NCBI RefSeq assembly: GCF_041199995.1
Contig: NZ_CP165646.1
Coordinates: 1,178,001-1,242,000 of the forward strand
Length of the DNA stretch: 64,000 nucleotides
Direction: 5' to 3'
Origin: Leptotrichia sp. HSP-342
Lineage (GTDB): Bacteria > Fusobacteriota > Fusobacteriia > Fusobacteriales > Leptotrichiaceae
Under the pieces are notes generated by a model. It worked only from the letters and a program-made list of their open reading frames with translations. It was not told the origin of the DNA and did no database searches. Position 1 is the first letter of the stretch, and the number at the start of each line of letters is the position of its first letter. The translations under genes and the position numbers were made by a program. This document shows positions 17,406 to 25,761 of this stretch, in pieces.

Positions 17406-18161
17406 ATGCTTGCAAAGAGAATTGTTCCCTGTTTGGACGTGAGAAATGGGAAAGTAGTAAAAGGCGTTAATTTTACTGGGATAAAAGAAGTTGACAATCC
17501 CGTTGAGTTAGCAAAGTTTTATAATAAATCTGGTGCTGATGAACTTGTTTTTTATGATATTACAGCAACTGTTGAGGAAAGAGGGCTTTTTACTGATATT
17601 TTGAAGGAAGTGGCAAGTCAAATATTTATTCCGCTTACTGTTGGCGGTGGGATAAATACACTAGATGATTTTGACAGAGTGTTAAAAGCGGGAGCAGATA
17701 AAGTAAGTGTCAATTCAGGTGCGATAAAAAATCCAAAATTAATTGAAGAAGCTGCAAAAAAATATGGAGATCAGTGTGTAGTTTTGTCTGTCGATGTAAA
17801 AAGAGTAGACGGCAAATTTAAAGTTTTTGCAAAAGGCGGCAGAGAAAATACTGGAATTGATGCGATTAAATGGTTTGTGCAGGGACAGGAAAATGGAGCT
17901 GGAGAAGTTGTTGTGAACAGTATCGATACGGATGGCGTTAAAACTGGCTTTGATTTGGAATTATTATCAATTTTGGCTGAAAAATTGTCAATTCCAATAA
18001 TTGCGTCAGGTGGAGCTGGAAATATGGAACATTTTAAGGAATTATTTAAAATACCAGGAATTGATGCAGGGCTGGCAGCTTCGATTTTTCATTTTAAAGA
18101 AGTGGAAATTATGGAGCTGAAAAGGTATCTGAGGGATAATGGATTGGAAATGAGAATTTGA
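17406..18161 (+). CDS. hisF: Imidazole glycerol phosphate synthase, cyclase subunit HisF
   Basis: Cyclase partner of HisH, 251 residues, a (beta/alpha)8 barrel. The catalytic Asp11 is in PCLDVRNGKVVKG and the second Asp in VLSVDVKRVDG; phosphate loops are TVGGGINTLDD and IASGGAGNMEHF. The ATG at 17406 is chosen because MLAKRIVPCLDV is the universal HisF start; the GTG twelve bases earlier sits in the binding-site region. After this gene the his cluster is interrupted by toxin-antitoxin genes. Confidence 0.95.
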   Translation: MLAKRIVPCLDVRNGKVVKGVNFTGIKEVDNPVELAKFYNKSGADELVFYDITATVEERGLFTDILKEVASQIFIPLTVGGGINTLDDFDRVLKAGADKVSVNSGAIKNPKLIEEAAKKYGDQCVVLSVDVKRVDGKFKVFAKGGRENTGIDAIKWFVQGQENGAGEVVVNSIDTDGVKTGFDLELLSILAEKLSIPIIASGGAGNMEHFKELFKIPGIDAGLAASIFHFKEVEIMELKRYLRDNGLEMRI

Positions 18162-18180
18162 TAATTGTAGTTAAAATAAT

Positions 18181-18205
18181 AAAAAGAGAGACTAAAAAAT
18201 CTCTC
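18181..18205 (-). terminator. Terminator of the RelE/Phd operon (minus strand)
   Basis: Read on the minus strand, GAGAGA and TCTCTC arms are followed by TTTTTATT. It lies directly after the toxin stop. Confidence 0.65.
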
Positions 18206-18206
18206 G

Positions 18207-18539
18207 TTAGTTTTCATTTTTTAAAATATTGTCAGTATCTCTGTGGCTAAAAATAATACGTAAAATAATTATACTTTTTAAATTATCATTTACAGAATAA
18301 TATAAAATATAGTTGTTAATCAGCTTTTTTCTAATAATAATGTACTCTGGTAAAAATTTATTCATAACTTTTGGACAACTCTTTGGAAATAACTGAATGT
18401 TAGTAACGGATTCTTGAAATTTATTTATAAAAGAGGTTGCAGCTGTTAGATTATTTAATTCTACTTTGATATAATGAAGAATCTGCTCTAAATCATTTTT
18501 AGCACTTTTAGTAAATTGATAAGAATATTTAGATTCCAT
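18207..18539 (-). CDS. RelE/ParE-family toxin
   Basis: Toxin of a type II toxin-antitoxin pair, 110 residues. The start YQFTKSAKNDLEQILHYI and the C-terminal core ILYYSVNDNLKSIIILRI plus FSHRD are the RelE/ParE fold signature. The family either cuts mRNA in the ribosome or poisons gyrase; which of these applies cannot be told from sequence. Its start overlaps the antitoxin stop by eleven bases, so antitoxin is translated first. The pair runs opposite to the surrounding his genes, which marks it as an insertion. Confidence 0.82.
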   Translation of the reverse strand: MESKYSYQFTKSAKNDLEQILHYIKVELNNLTAATSFINKFQESVTNIQLFPKSCPKVMNKFLPEYIIIRKKLINNYILYYSVNDNLKSIIILRIIFSHRDTDNILKNEN

Positions 18540-18786
18540 ATTTACCTCTTAATTCATTAATAGTATTTTCACCATCTGAAATATCATTGTTTTGAATATC
18601 TTTTATTCCATCAAGCAGAAGTTTTGCTTCTTCAATTTCACGCATAGTTCGTTCATAATATTCAATATCCATTACAACTAGGCGTCCATAACCATTTTTA
18701 GTTATAAATACAGGTCCTTGTTCTTCGGAACAATATTTTTCAATTTCAACAGTATTTTTTAAATCACGAATAGGGATAATTTTCAT
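18529..18786 (-). CDS. Phd/YefM-family antitoxin
   Basis: Antitoxin and likely autorepressor of the adjacent RelE/ParE toxin, 85 residues. The N-terminal DNA-binding fold is typical: IIPIRDLKNTVEIEKYC, then GPVFITKNGYGRLVVMDIEYYER. The C-terminal tail, which wraps the toxin in this family, is acidic and probably disordered. GGAGTG precedes the ATG on the minus strand. Confidence 0.83.
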   Translation of the reverse strand: MKIIPIRDLKNTVEIEKYCSEEQGPVFITKNGYGRLVVMDIEYYERTMREIEEAKLLLDGIKDIQNNDISDGENTINELRGKYGI

Positions 18787-18878
18787 AGCACACTCCTTTG
18801 TAAATTATTTGTGTCTATATTATATCATAAATTATGTTACAATAAAACTAAATCTTAAATTTTTAGAAAGGACAAAAA

Positions 18879-19205
18879 GATGAATATAAAAAAGAAGAGA
18901 TTTTAAAAAAACTAAAAGAGATTAATAAAGAGAAATATTCGATTTTAAAATTAGGTCTTTTTGGAAGTTTTTCAAAAAATATTAATACAAATGATAGTGA
19001 TATTGATATTCTTGTAAAAATGGAATTTAAGAAAGGGATGTATCAGAATTTTTGTAGTTTACATAAAAAACTAGAAGAAATTTTTCAAAAAAAAGTAGAT
19101 TTAGTTGATGAAAGTATGTTTGAATGTAAATTTAAAAATCCGAAAGTTCAGAAATACAAAGATGAGATAAAGGAAGAAATTTTGCGGAGTGTAATTTATG
19201 TGTAA
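18879..19205 (+). pseudogene. mntA: MNT-type nucleotidyltransferase (antitoxin) with lost start
   Basis: Minimal nucleotidyltransferase of the MntA family, the partner that inactivates HEPN toxins by AMPylation. The motif GLFGSFSKN...SDIDILV carries the GS and DxD residues needed for catalysis. The only ATG with a binding site (AGAAAGGAC before 18880) is one base out of frame and terminates after seven codons. The main frame begins right there as GAT GAA TAT and has no start codon until 19020, which lies past the active site. One lost base explains this. The stop overlaps the start of the HEPN gene. Confidence 0.68.
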
Positions 19206-19572
19206 AAAAGGAAGAAGAAATATATTACAATTTACTTATGATATTGAAGAATGTATTGATATAATACAAGAAGAAACTTCGGAAATTTCATTTGAAGAGT
19301 TTATTAATGATAGGAAGACAATTGGTTATATAGAAAGATAGTTAGAAAAAATAGGTGAAGCTATTTCACAGATTCAAAAATTAGATAAAAATATTTTAAT
19401 AGAGACTTTTTCAAATTATTCTTATTGGGAAAATATAAAAGGAATGAGAAACAGACTTATTCATGAATATTGGGGAACAAGTTTAGAAATGCTTTATGAA
19501 GTTTCTGTTTTTGAAATGGAAGATTTGTTAAAGTATATTTACATATTAAGAGAAAAATTAGAAAAGAGGTAA
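19198..19572 (+). pseudogene. hepT: HEPN-domain (DUF86) toxin with internal stop
   Basis: HepT-like RNase toxin partner of the preceding nucleotidyltransferase. Frame 19198-19572 has a TAG at 19339, where the family reads R(A/x)LEKIGEA; here it is ER-stop-LEKIGEA. The catalytic R-x4-H is present downstream in GMRNRLIHEYWG. Both genes of the module are therefore broken in different ways, one by a frameshift and one by a substitution, which argues for true decay. The next gene, hisIE, starts four bases later. Confidence 0.72.
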
Positions 19573-19575
19573 AAA

Positions 19576-20229
19576 ATGAATATAGAACAAATAAAATTTG
19601 ACGAAAAAGGGCTTGTTCCTGCAATAATACAAGATTATTATACAAAAGAAGTGCTAACTCTTGCGTATATGAATAAAGAAAGTCTAGAAATAACTTTAAG
19701 AGATAAAAAAACTTGTTTTTATAGCAGAAGTAGACAGGAATTATGGTTAAAAGGAGAAACTTCGGGAAATTATCAGAATGTTGTTTCGGTAAAATATGAT
19801 TGTGATTCCGATTCTTTGCTTGTGGAAGTAAAAAAGGAAGGCCCTGCTTGCCATACCGGCTCTGAAAGCTGTTTTTTCAATTCTTTATTTGAAGCAGAAA
19901 ATTACAGTAATTTTAGTCCTGAGAAACTTTATAATTTAATAAAAGATAGAAAGGTCAATCCTGAAGAAAAATCATATACAAGTTATCTCTTTGAAAAAGG
20001 ACTTGATAAAATTTTAAAAAAAGTAGGAGAAGAATGTACAGAAGTTATTATTGGCGCTAAAAATAATGATAATGATGAGTTAAAATATGAAATTGCAGAT
20101 TTATATTACCATACTTTAGTATTAATGATTGAACAGGGACTTACAATACAGGATATAAAAGAAGAATTAGCTAAAAGACATATTATTGACCATAAAGTTA
20201 AGCAGGAAAAAATGGGTGGTGAAAAGTAA
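19576..20229 (+). CDS. hisIE: Bifunctional phosphoribosyl-AMP cyclohydrolase / phosphoribosyl-ATP pyrophosphatase HisIE
   Basis: Catalyses steps 2 and 3 of histidine biosynthesis. The N-terminal HisI domain (residues 1 to about 110) shows [30 protein letters not shown] and the metal-binding cysteines in YDCDSDSLL and [13 protein letters not shown]. The HisE domain (about 115-217) shows [18 protein letters not shown] and [22 protein letters not shown] precedes the ATG. The gene belongs with hisHAF but is separated from hisF by 1.4 kb of toxin-antitoxin sequence. Confidence 0.95.
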   Translation: MNIEQIKFDEKGLVPAIIQDYYTKEVLTLAYMNKESLEITLRDKKTCFYSRSRQELWLKGETSGNYQNVVSVKYDCDSDSLLVEVKKEGPACHTGSESCFFNSLFEAENYSNFSPEKLYNLIKDRKVNPEEKSYTSYLFEKGLDKILKKVGEECTEVIIGAKNNDNDELKYEIADLYYHTLVLMIEQGLTIQDIKEELAKRHIIDHKVKQEKMGGEK

Positions 20230-20259
20230 AAAAATACCTTTTTAAAAAGAATATTTAAT

Positions 20260-20682
20260 ATGAAGAATAAAAATCATTTAAAAGAAATCATAGATTTTGA
20301 CAAAAGTGTAAAAAAAACTGAAAAAAGTTTAATTTTTAATGATGAATTTTTTAAAGAATGTCAAATAGTGAAATATCGTTTTCTTTTTGAAGAATATGAT
20401 ATTTTATATTTTAAATTTGGAACATGTTGTAAAAATTGGAGAGGTGATATTTTCTTTATTGAAAAATTAAATTTTTCCGATAAATATCAGTATCAGTGGC
20501 ATTCAGCTTTCAAATTTGTATTAAATGATATAGATGGATATGAAAATATGCTAACACTTTCAAAATACGACAAAAAAATTCGTTTAGTATTTGATACTCA
20601 TACGAGAGCAGAGTTTCAAGATATTACAATTGCGTATAGTTTTGATGAATTAATAGGTGGACTTTATTTAAGTGATAATTAA
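20260..20682 (+). CDS. Unknown protein, related to the product at 24128-24952
   Basis: Not recognised. 140 residues, acidic and aromatic-rich, no signal peptide or membrane segment. Its first 30 residues (EIIDFDKSVKKTEKSL..FNDEFFKE) resemble the start of the protein at 24128 (DIIDYDESIKREYESN..FNDKFFE), and both end with an IA-SFDE block. It lies between hisIE and the histidinol phosphatase gene. The style (single-domain, small, lineage-specific) resembles immunity or SMI1-like proteins, but that is only a guess. Confidence 0.6.
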   Translation: MKNKNHLKEIIDFDKSVKKTEKSLIFNDEFFKECQIVKYRFLFEEYDILYFKFGTCCKNWRGDIFFIEKLNFSDKYQYQWHSAFKFVLNDIDGYENMLTLSKYDKKIRLVFDTHTRAEFQDITIAYSFDELIGGLYLSDN

Positions 20683-20714
20683 GTCACTTAATACAGAATA
20701 AGGAGCTGATAAAA

Positions 20715-21566
20715 ATGCAAACTAAAAAAACAATTTTCCCATCAAATCTTCACGCCCACACATTTTACTGCGATGGTAAAAACAATGCTGAAGATTATAT
20801 TTTAACTGCAATAGAGAAAGGATTTACAAGTGTTGGGCTTTCAGGGCATTCTTTTACAGCATTTGATACAGAACCGTGTATGACGGAACAAGGGACACAG
20901 GAATATTTGAAGGAATTAAAAGAACTAAAAGAAAAATATAAAAATAAAATGCAGGTTTATATTGGAATCGAAGCTGATTTTTATACTGGGTATAACAAGG
21001 AAACTGATAAGGAAATGGGACTTGATTTTAGGATTGGATCTGTTCATTATGTGAAAGATAGAGAAAAAGAAGAGTATTACTGTGTTGATAACACGCCTGA
21101 AATTTTGAAATACGGAATAAAAAATTATGCAAATGAAGACGAAAGAGTATTCATTGAAGCATATTTTGATAATATTGTGGAAATGGTACATACTCAAAAG
21201 CCTGATATTATTGGACATTTAGATTTAGTTAGAAAATTTAACAAAGATTTGAAATATTTTGATGAAAATGCTGACTGGTACAAAAAGAAAGTAGAATATG
21301 TACTGGATGAAATAGCAAAAACTGATGCGATTATTGAAATTAATACTGGCGGGATGTCAAGAGGATGGACACAAACTCCTTATCCAAGCATTTCAATACT
21401 GGAAAGAATATTAGCCAAAAATATTCCAATTACAATTTCTTCCGATGCACACGAAACTAAGAATATTGATTTTTATTTTGAAGAAAGTTTGGAAATCGCT
21501 AGAAGAATTGGCTTTAAAAGTGTGAAGATTTTGGATGGTGGAGAGTTTAAAGATTTCAAGATTTAA
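20715..21566 (+). CDS. hisJ: Histidinol-phosphatase, PHP family (HisJ/HisK type)
   Basis: Removes phosphate from histidinol phosphate, the penultimate step of histidine synthesis. 283 residues with PHP-domain metal ligands: SNLHAHTFYCDG, LSGHSFTAF, IGIEADFY, IIGHLDLVRKF and TISSDAHETKN. AAGGAG precedes the ATG. It is the last his gene of the cluster. Related PHP enzymes with other substrates exist, but the his context supports this role. Confidence 0.88.
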   Translation: MQTKKTIFPSNLHAHTFYCDGKNNAEDYILTAIEKGFTSVGLSGHSFTAFDTEPCMTEQGTQEYLKELKELKEKYKNKMQVYIGIEADFYTGYNKETDKEMGLDFRIGSVHYVKDREKEEYYCVDNTPEILKYGIKNYANEDERVFIEAYFDNIVEMVHTQKPDIIGHLDLVRKFNKDLKYFDENADWYKKKVEYVLDEIAKTDAIIEINTGGMSRGWTQTPYPSISILERILAKNIPITISSDAHETKNIDFYFEESLEIARRIGFKSVKILDGGEFKDFKI

Positions 21567-21906
21567 TGAAAAGAATAATATTAAATATAACTGCTATTAA
21601 ACAGAAAATTTATGTACACTTTTGATAAGTTATAAATCTTCATTTAGTAAATATAAAACTTAATTTAGTTAGATTTCTTTAAAAAAAAAAGACTTTAAGT
21701 GCCTTTCAGAAGGGAAATAACAACTTTTTAAATAACTATACTATTATATTTTCTAAGGTTGAAGATTCTCCAAAATATTGAAACAGCATCAGGAAAATTA
21801 AAAAAAACTTTTGCTTTGGAATACTGCTATTATTTAACAAAAAATTTATGATTAAAAAAGTTTATAAGTTTATTATCAAATTAAAAATAAAGGAATGGTA
21901 TATTAT
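21567..21906. other. Gene-free stretch after the histidinol phosphatase
   Basis: No gene seen. It holds an imperfect direct repeat: CTGCTATTAAACAGAAAATT at 21591 and CTGCTATTATTTAACAAAAA at 21824, both running into AATTTATG. Nothing else stands out. Confidence 0.35.
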
Positions 21907-22539
21907 ATGGATAAGATAAATTTTAAAAACGGAATAAGGCGATTTGCATTACTGACTGCATTAATACTTTCTGCAACAGCAATAAGTACAGCAAATAATA
22001 TTTATGAAAATCTATATTCTTTTAGATCTAAACGAAAGGTTGAGAATCCTGATCCAGATTTCGAATTAAAGCAAAAAGTCAAGGATAGAATAAAAGAGGT
22101 TTCTACAAGAGCAGAAGCTGAATCAAGACTAGTTTGGGTGGAAGTTCCTGTCTGGAGATTAAAAGACGGAAAAAAGGTATCTGATACAGAAAGATTTCAG
22201 ATTTTGGACGTACTTGCTAATGATGTAAAGGAAATTTTTCATGAAATACATAAAGGAAAAGAGAAATTTCCAATAAAAAACTTAATTGGCTATTCGTGGA
22301 GAGGAAGTTTTAAAAGTTTGCACAGCACAGGGCGGGCGATAGACTTAAATCCTGAAGAAAATCCACAGGTAAACAGCAACGGAAAGGCTATTGTCGGAAA
22401 AAGCTGGCAGCCAGGAAGTAACCCATATTCTATAAAACCTGATGGCGATGTAGTGAGAGCATTTACAAAAAGAGGCTGGATATGGGGAGCGAACTTTAGA
22501 ACGCGAGATTATATGCATTTTGGCTTTGCAGAAATGTAG
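21907..22539 (+). CDS. M15-family D-Ala-D-Ala carboxypeptidase-like / peptidoglycan endopeptidase
   Basis: Exported zinc peptidase acting on peptidoglycan peptides. An N-terminal hydrophobic segment (FALLTALILSATAISTA) is a signal peptide or anchor. The zinc site of the M15/VanY-like fold is seen as HSTGRAIDLNP and the C-terminal DYMHFGF, with RGWIWGANFRTRDY between. Length is 210 residues from the ATG at 21907; an ATG at 21895 lies inside the binding site AAGGA and is less likely. Confidence 0.8.
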   Translation: MDKINFKNGIRRFALLTALILSATAISTANNIYENLYSFRSKRKVENPDPDFELKQKVKDRIKEVSTRAEAESRLVWVEVPVWRLKDGKKVSDTERFQILDVLANDVKEIFHEIHKGKEKFPIKNLIGYSWRGSFKSLHSTGRAIDLNPEENPQVNSNGKAIVGKSWQPGSNPYSIKPDGDVVRAFTKRGWIWGANFRTRDYMHFGFAEM

Positions 22540-22574
22540 TTTAAATAAATACAGAATAAAAAGAGGCGAGAAAA

Positions 22575-24092
22575 ATGTTGCTTGGTGGAAATGGAACTAC
22601 GAGAAAGATTGATAATTTTGCTATAAATAATTTGAAAATTCCAAGTATCGTGCTTATGGAAAATGCTGCAATTTCATTTGTAAAACATATTGATGAAAAT
22701 GAAGATAGTTTTCTTATTATTTGTGGTAAAGGCAATAATGGCGGAGATGGTTATGCAATTGCACGTCAGTTATTTTCAAAGGGAAAAAATGTTAAAATTT
22801 TTTGTATTAGCAATGAAAATATGAGTAATGATTGTATGATAAATTATGAAATTTGTAAGTATATGGGAATTGAGATATTTTATAAAATAGAAGAATTGGA
22901 TAAATTGTTTTTTGAATGTAATGTTGTTATTGAAGGAATTTTTGGAACAGGGTTAAATTCTGAAATAAAAGGAATTTATCAAGAAATTATCGAAAAAATC
23001 AATACAGCAAGCAATAATAAAAAAGTTTATTCAATTGATATTCCCTCTGGAATTAATGGTGACACTGGTGAAATTATGGGAATTTCAGTCAAAGCAGATA
23101 TTACAATTTCATTTGTCACTTACAAAAAAGGATTTTTAAATCCAAAAATAAAAGATTTTTTAGGAAAAATCATTACTGAAAATATTGGATTGAACGAAAC
23201 TAGTATCAATCATTTAGTCAAAGAGTATTATTTAACACCTGACATGGTAAAAAGTTTTCATATAAAAAGAGATGAAGATTCCCATAAGGGAGATTTTGGC
23301 AAAGTTTTGATTTTTGCTGGGAGCAGTGGATTTTATGGTGCAGGAAATATAGTTGCAAAATCGTGTGTGAGAACAGGAGCAGGACTTACTACTGTAATTA
23401 CTGATAAAAATAACTTTTCATTAAATATATTTGTGCCAGAAGCTATGAGTTTCCCAATTAATTTTGATAATATAAATGAAAATCTCGAAAAATTAGAAAA
23501 CGAAATCTTAAATAGCGATATAATTGCAATTGGGCCAGGAATTGGAAAAAGTCACCAAGCATTTTCAATTTTTCAAAAATTAATCAACTTTGAGAAAAAC
23601 AATAAAGGGAATACAATAAAACTGGTATTAGATGCAGATGCTTTAAATTTGCTGGCAGAAAACAGGGAACTTTTTGAAAAAATAAGAAATAGAAGCGTTT
23701 TGACACCACATTTAGTTGAATTTTCACGACTGACAGGATTTTCGCCAGAAGTAATTAATAAAAATAAATTTGAAATAACAAAGAACTTTGCAAAAAAATA
23801 TGAAGCAACTCTTTTGTTAAAAGGTAAAAATACAATTATTACGGATGGAGAAAGAATTTTTGTAAACAGCACAGGAAATTCTCATATGGCAAATGGTGGA
23901 ATGGGGGATTGCCTAACAGGAATAATATGTTCACTTGCTGGACAAAAATACGATTTAATGAAATCTGCTAGTATTGGAGCGTATTTGCATGGTAAAATTG
24001 CAGATGAATTGGTAAGAAGGCAGTATGCTGTGAATGCAACAGATGTGATTGATAATATTTCTGAGTATATGAATAAGATTTTTAGAATTTAA
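22575..24092 (+). CDS. nnrDE: Bifunctional NAD(P)HX epimerase / ADP-dependent dehydratase
   Basis: Repairs hydrated NADH and NADPH. The N-terminal YjeF domain (about residues 1-210) shows NLKIPSIVLMENAA and CGKGNNGGDGYAIAR and epimerises NAD(P)HX. The C-terminal ribokinase-like domain (about 225-500) shows KGDFGKVLIFAGSSGFYGAG, LDADALNLL, LTPHLVEFSRL and the NGGMGDCLTGII catalytic loop and dehydrates it. Length is 505 residues, normal for the fused form. Confidence 0.93.
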   Translation: MLLGGNGTTRKIDNFAINNLKIPSIVLMENAAISFVKHIDENEDSFLIICGKGNNGGDGYAIARQLFSKGKNVKIFCISNENMSNDCMINYEICKYMGIEIFYKIEELDKLFFECNVVIEGIFGTGLNSEIKGIYQEIIEKINTASNNKKVYSIDIPSGINGDTGEIMGISVKADITISFVTYKKGFLNPKIKDFLGKIITENIGLNETSINHLVKEYYLTPDMVKSFHIKRDEDSHKGDFGKVLIFAGSSGFYGAGNIVAKSCVRTGAGLTTVITDKNNFSLNIFVPEAMSFPINFDNINENLEKLENEILNSDIIAIGPGIGKSHQAFSIFQKLINFEKNNKGNTIKLVLDADALNLLAENRELFEKIRNRSVLTPHLVEFSRLTGFSPEVINKNKFEITKNFAKKYEATLLLKGKNTIITDGERIFVNSTGNSHMANGGMGDCLTGIICSLAGQKYDLMKSASIGAYLHGKIADELVRRQYAVNATDVIDNISEYMNKIFRI

Positions 24093-24127
24093 GCTAGAGG
24101 ATATTTGAATTTTTTAGGGAGTTAGCT

Positions 24128-24952
24128 ATGATTAAAAATGATATTATTGATTATGATGAAAGTATAAAACGAGAATATGAAAGCAATTGCTTTAATGATA
24201 AATTTTTTGAAATTTTTCCGACTAAATATGAAAAGATGTTGAGAGAATACGAAGTTATTTATTTTAAGGATGAAGTTAGAATTTCATTTTTTAATTTGGA
24301 TTTTTCTAATGATCTGATTTGCTATGAAGAATGTGATTTTATTGATCGAGTAAGACATAGTTTATATAGCATCGCCGAACTAATTAATTCCCAAAAAACT
24401 GAAAAATTAAAAAAATTTTGGAATATATTTGAAGAAATTTATTGGGAAATAGTTCAAGAAAAAATTCCCAAAGATAATAAAAAAGTTTTAAATTTTATGA
24501 ATGAATTAAAAATGGAAATTAATGAAATTTTAAAAACATTCCCTTTAGAAAAAGTTGAAGAATATCGTGAAATTATAAAAGAATATGCTGGAAAATTTTG
24601 GAATAGAATAGAAAAATCAAAAACTAAATCCAAAAGATTATATTATGAAAAAGCATTGCTGTTTATTCTCGTTAAACTAGAAAATTTATTGAACATTCAG
24701 CACGAAGAACAATTTTTACAAAATTATGTTTGTATTTTAAACGACTTATATTCGGATGATTTTAACGATAACGGATCGTTTTCAAATTTATTTTTTCTTA
24801 ATAAAGTTGATAAAGGAGTCTATTTTTCAGATGATACAAAACTTTTTTCATTTGAATTGGTAAAAATTGCAAATAGTTTTGATGAATTTATGGATAATAT
24901 TGAAAATTTTGATTTAAGCAATTATAGTCGATATTTCGTTAGTATAAAATAA
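24128..24952 (+). CDS. Unknown protein, N-terminus related to the product at 20260-20682
   Basis: Not recognised. 274 residues, highly charged and helical in the middle (Lys/Glu-rich, possible coiled coil around residues 90-170). Residues 2-30 match the small protein at 20260 (IIDYDESIKRE...NDKFFEIF against IIDFDKSVKKT...NDEFFKEC). The ends are also alike (KIANSFDEFMDNI against TIAYSFDELIGGL). The longer protein could be the same fold with a helical insertion. GGGAG precedes the ATG. Confidence 0.6.
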   Translation: MIKNDIIDYDESIKREYESNCFNDKFFEIFPTKYEKMLREYEVIYFKDEVRISFFNLDFSNDLICYEECDFIDRVRHSLYSIAELINSQKTEKLKKFWNIFEEIYWEIVQEKIPKDNKKVLNFMNELKMEINEILKTFPLEKVEEYREIIKEYAGKFWNRIEKSKTKSKRLYYEKALLFILVKLENLLNIQHEEQFLQNYVCILNDLYSDDFNDNGSFSNLFFLNKVDKGVYFSDDTKLFSFELVKIANSFDEFMDNIENFDLSNYSRYFVSIK

Positions 24953-24964
24953 TTAAAAAAATAT

Positions 24965-24993
24965 TTGAAAAAACAAAGAAAATGTAGTACAAT
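24965..24993 (+). promoter_or_regulatory. Promoter of the bactofilin gene
   Basis: TTGAAA (24965-24970) and TACAAT (24988-24993), 17-base spacer, 69 bases before the ATG. Confidence 0.6.
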
Positions 24994-25062
24994 AACAATA
25001 TAAGTAATTTATTTATAATTTTATAATAAAAAAATTAATATTTTTTAAGAAAGGAATGAAGG

Positions 25063-25566
25063 ATGGCATTATTTTCTAGTAACGATAAAAAATCAAGAGA
25101 CAAAAGAGAAAACACAGATAGATTAAACAGTCAATTTTCTGCAAATAATGAGGAAAATGTTAACGGTGTCAGTACAATTTCGATGGAAACAACAATAACA
25201 GGAACTATTGAATCAAATTCTGTTTTTAAAATGGATGGTGTCCTAAATGGAGATATTAAAGGAAATAAACTTGTTCACATTGGAAAAACAGGACAAGTAA
25301 AAGGAAATGTTACAGCCGAAACTGTAGTAGTTGACGGTGAAGTTTCTGGAGAAATACTGGCAGATAAAGTGGAAATAGGAAGCACAGGTAAAGCTTACGC
25401 TACAATAACTTCAGCTGTATTTGTAATTCAAGAAGGTGGTGTATTTGAAGGAAGAAAGAAAATGAAAATTGCTCTTATAAAAGAAGAACAACCTAAAAAA
25501 TCAGAAAATAAAATTGATTTAAAACCAAATGAAAATTCGATAAATGAGAACAAAAAAGAATCATAA
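25063..25566 (+). CDS. Bactofilin (polymerising cytoskeletal protein)
   Basis: Bactofilin-family (DUF583/CcmA) cytoskeletal protein of 167 residues that forms nucleotide-free filaments, often at curved or polar membrane sites. The central beta-helix core spans about residues 45-135 with the repeating pattern TTITGTIESN, FKMDGVLNGDI, HIGKTGQVKGNV, VVDGEVSGEI, EIGSTGKAYA. The N- and C-terminal tails are polar and disordered, as usual. It has its own promoter and terminator. Confidence 0.9.
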   Translation: MALFSSNDKKSRDKRENTDRLNSQFSANNEENVNGVSTISMETTITGTIESNSVFKMDGVLNGDIKGNKLVHIGKTGQVKGNVTAETVVVDGEVSGEILADKVEIGSTGKAYATITSAVFVIQEGGVFEGRKKMKIALIKEEQPKKSENKIDLKPNENSINENKKES

Positions 25567-25591
25567 TCTAAAATTTGGAAAATAAATTAAC

Positions 25592-25637
25592 ATAGTCATG
25601 AGCTCTAAGCTAATATACGAGTTTATGACTATTTTTA
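25592..25637 (+). terminator. Rho-independent terminator after the bactofilin gene
   Basis: 14-bp stem ATAGTCATGAGCTC / GAGTTTATGACTAT with two mismatched or G-U positions, followed by TTTTTA. Confidence 0.82.
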
Positions 25638-25665
25638 TACATTTTTTTATTATCTAACTTTCGAT

Positions 25666-25694
25666 TTGAACAATTTTTCTATTTATACTATACA
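25666..25694 (+). promoter_or_regulatory. Predicted promoter of ribF-scpA-murJ
   Basis: TTGAAC (25666-25671) and TATACA (25689-25694), 17-base spacer. No FMN riboswitch is recognisable before ribF. Confidence 0.5.
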
Positions 25695-25761
25695 TTAAAA
25701 TAAAATTGTGATAAAATCTAATAAGCAGAGATAAATTAAATAAAAAAGGGAATGAACTTTA

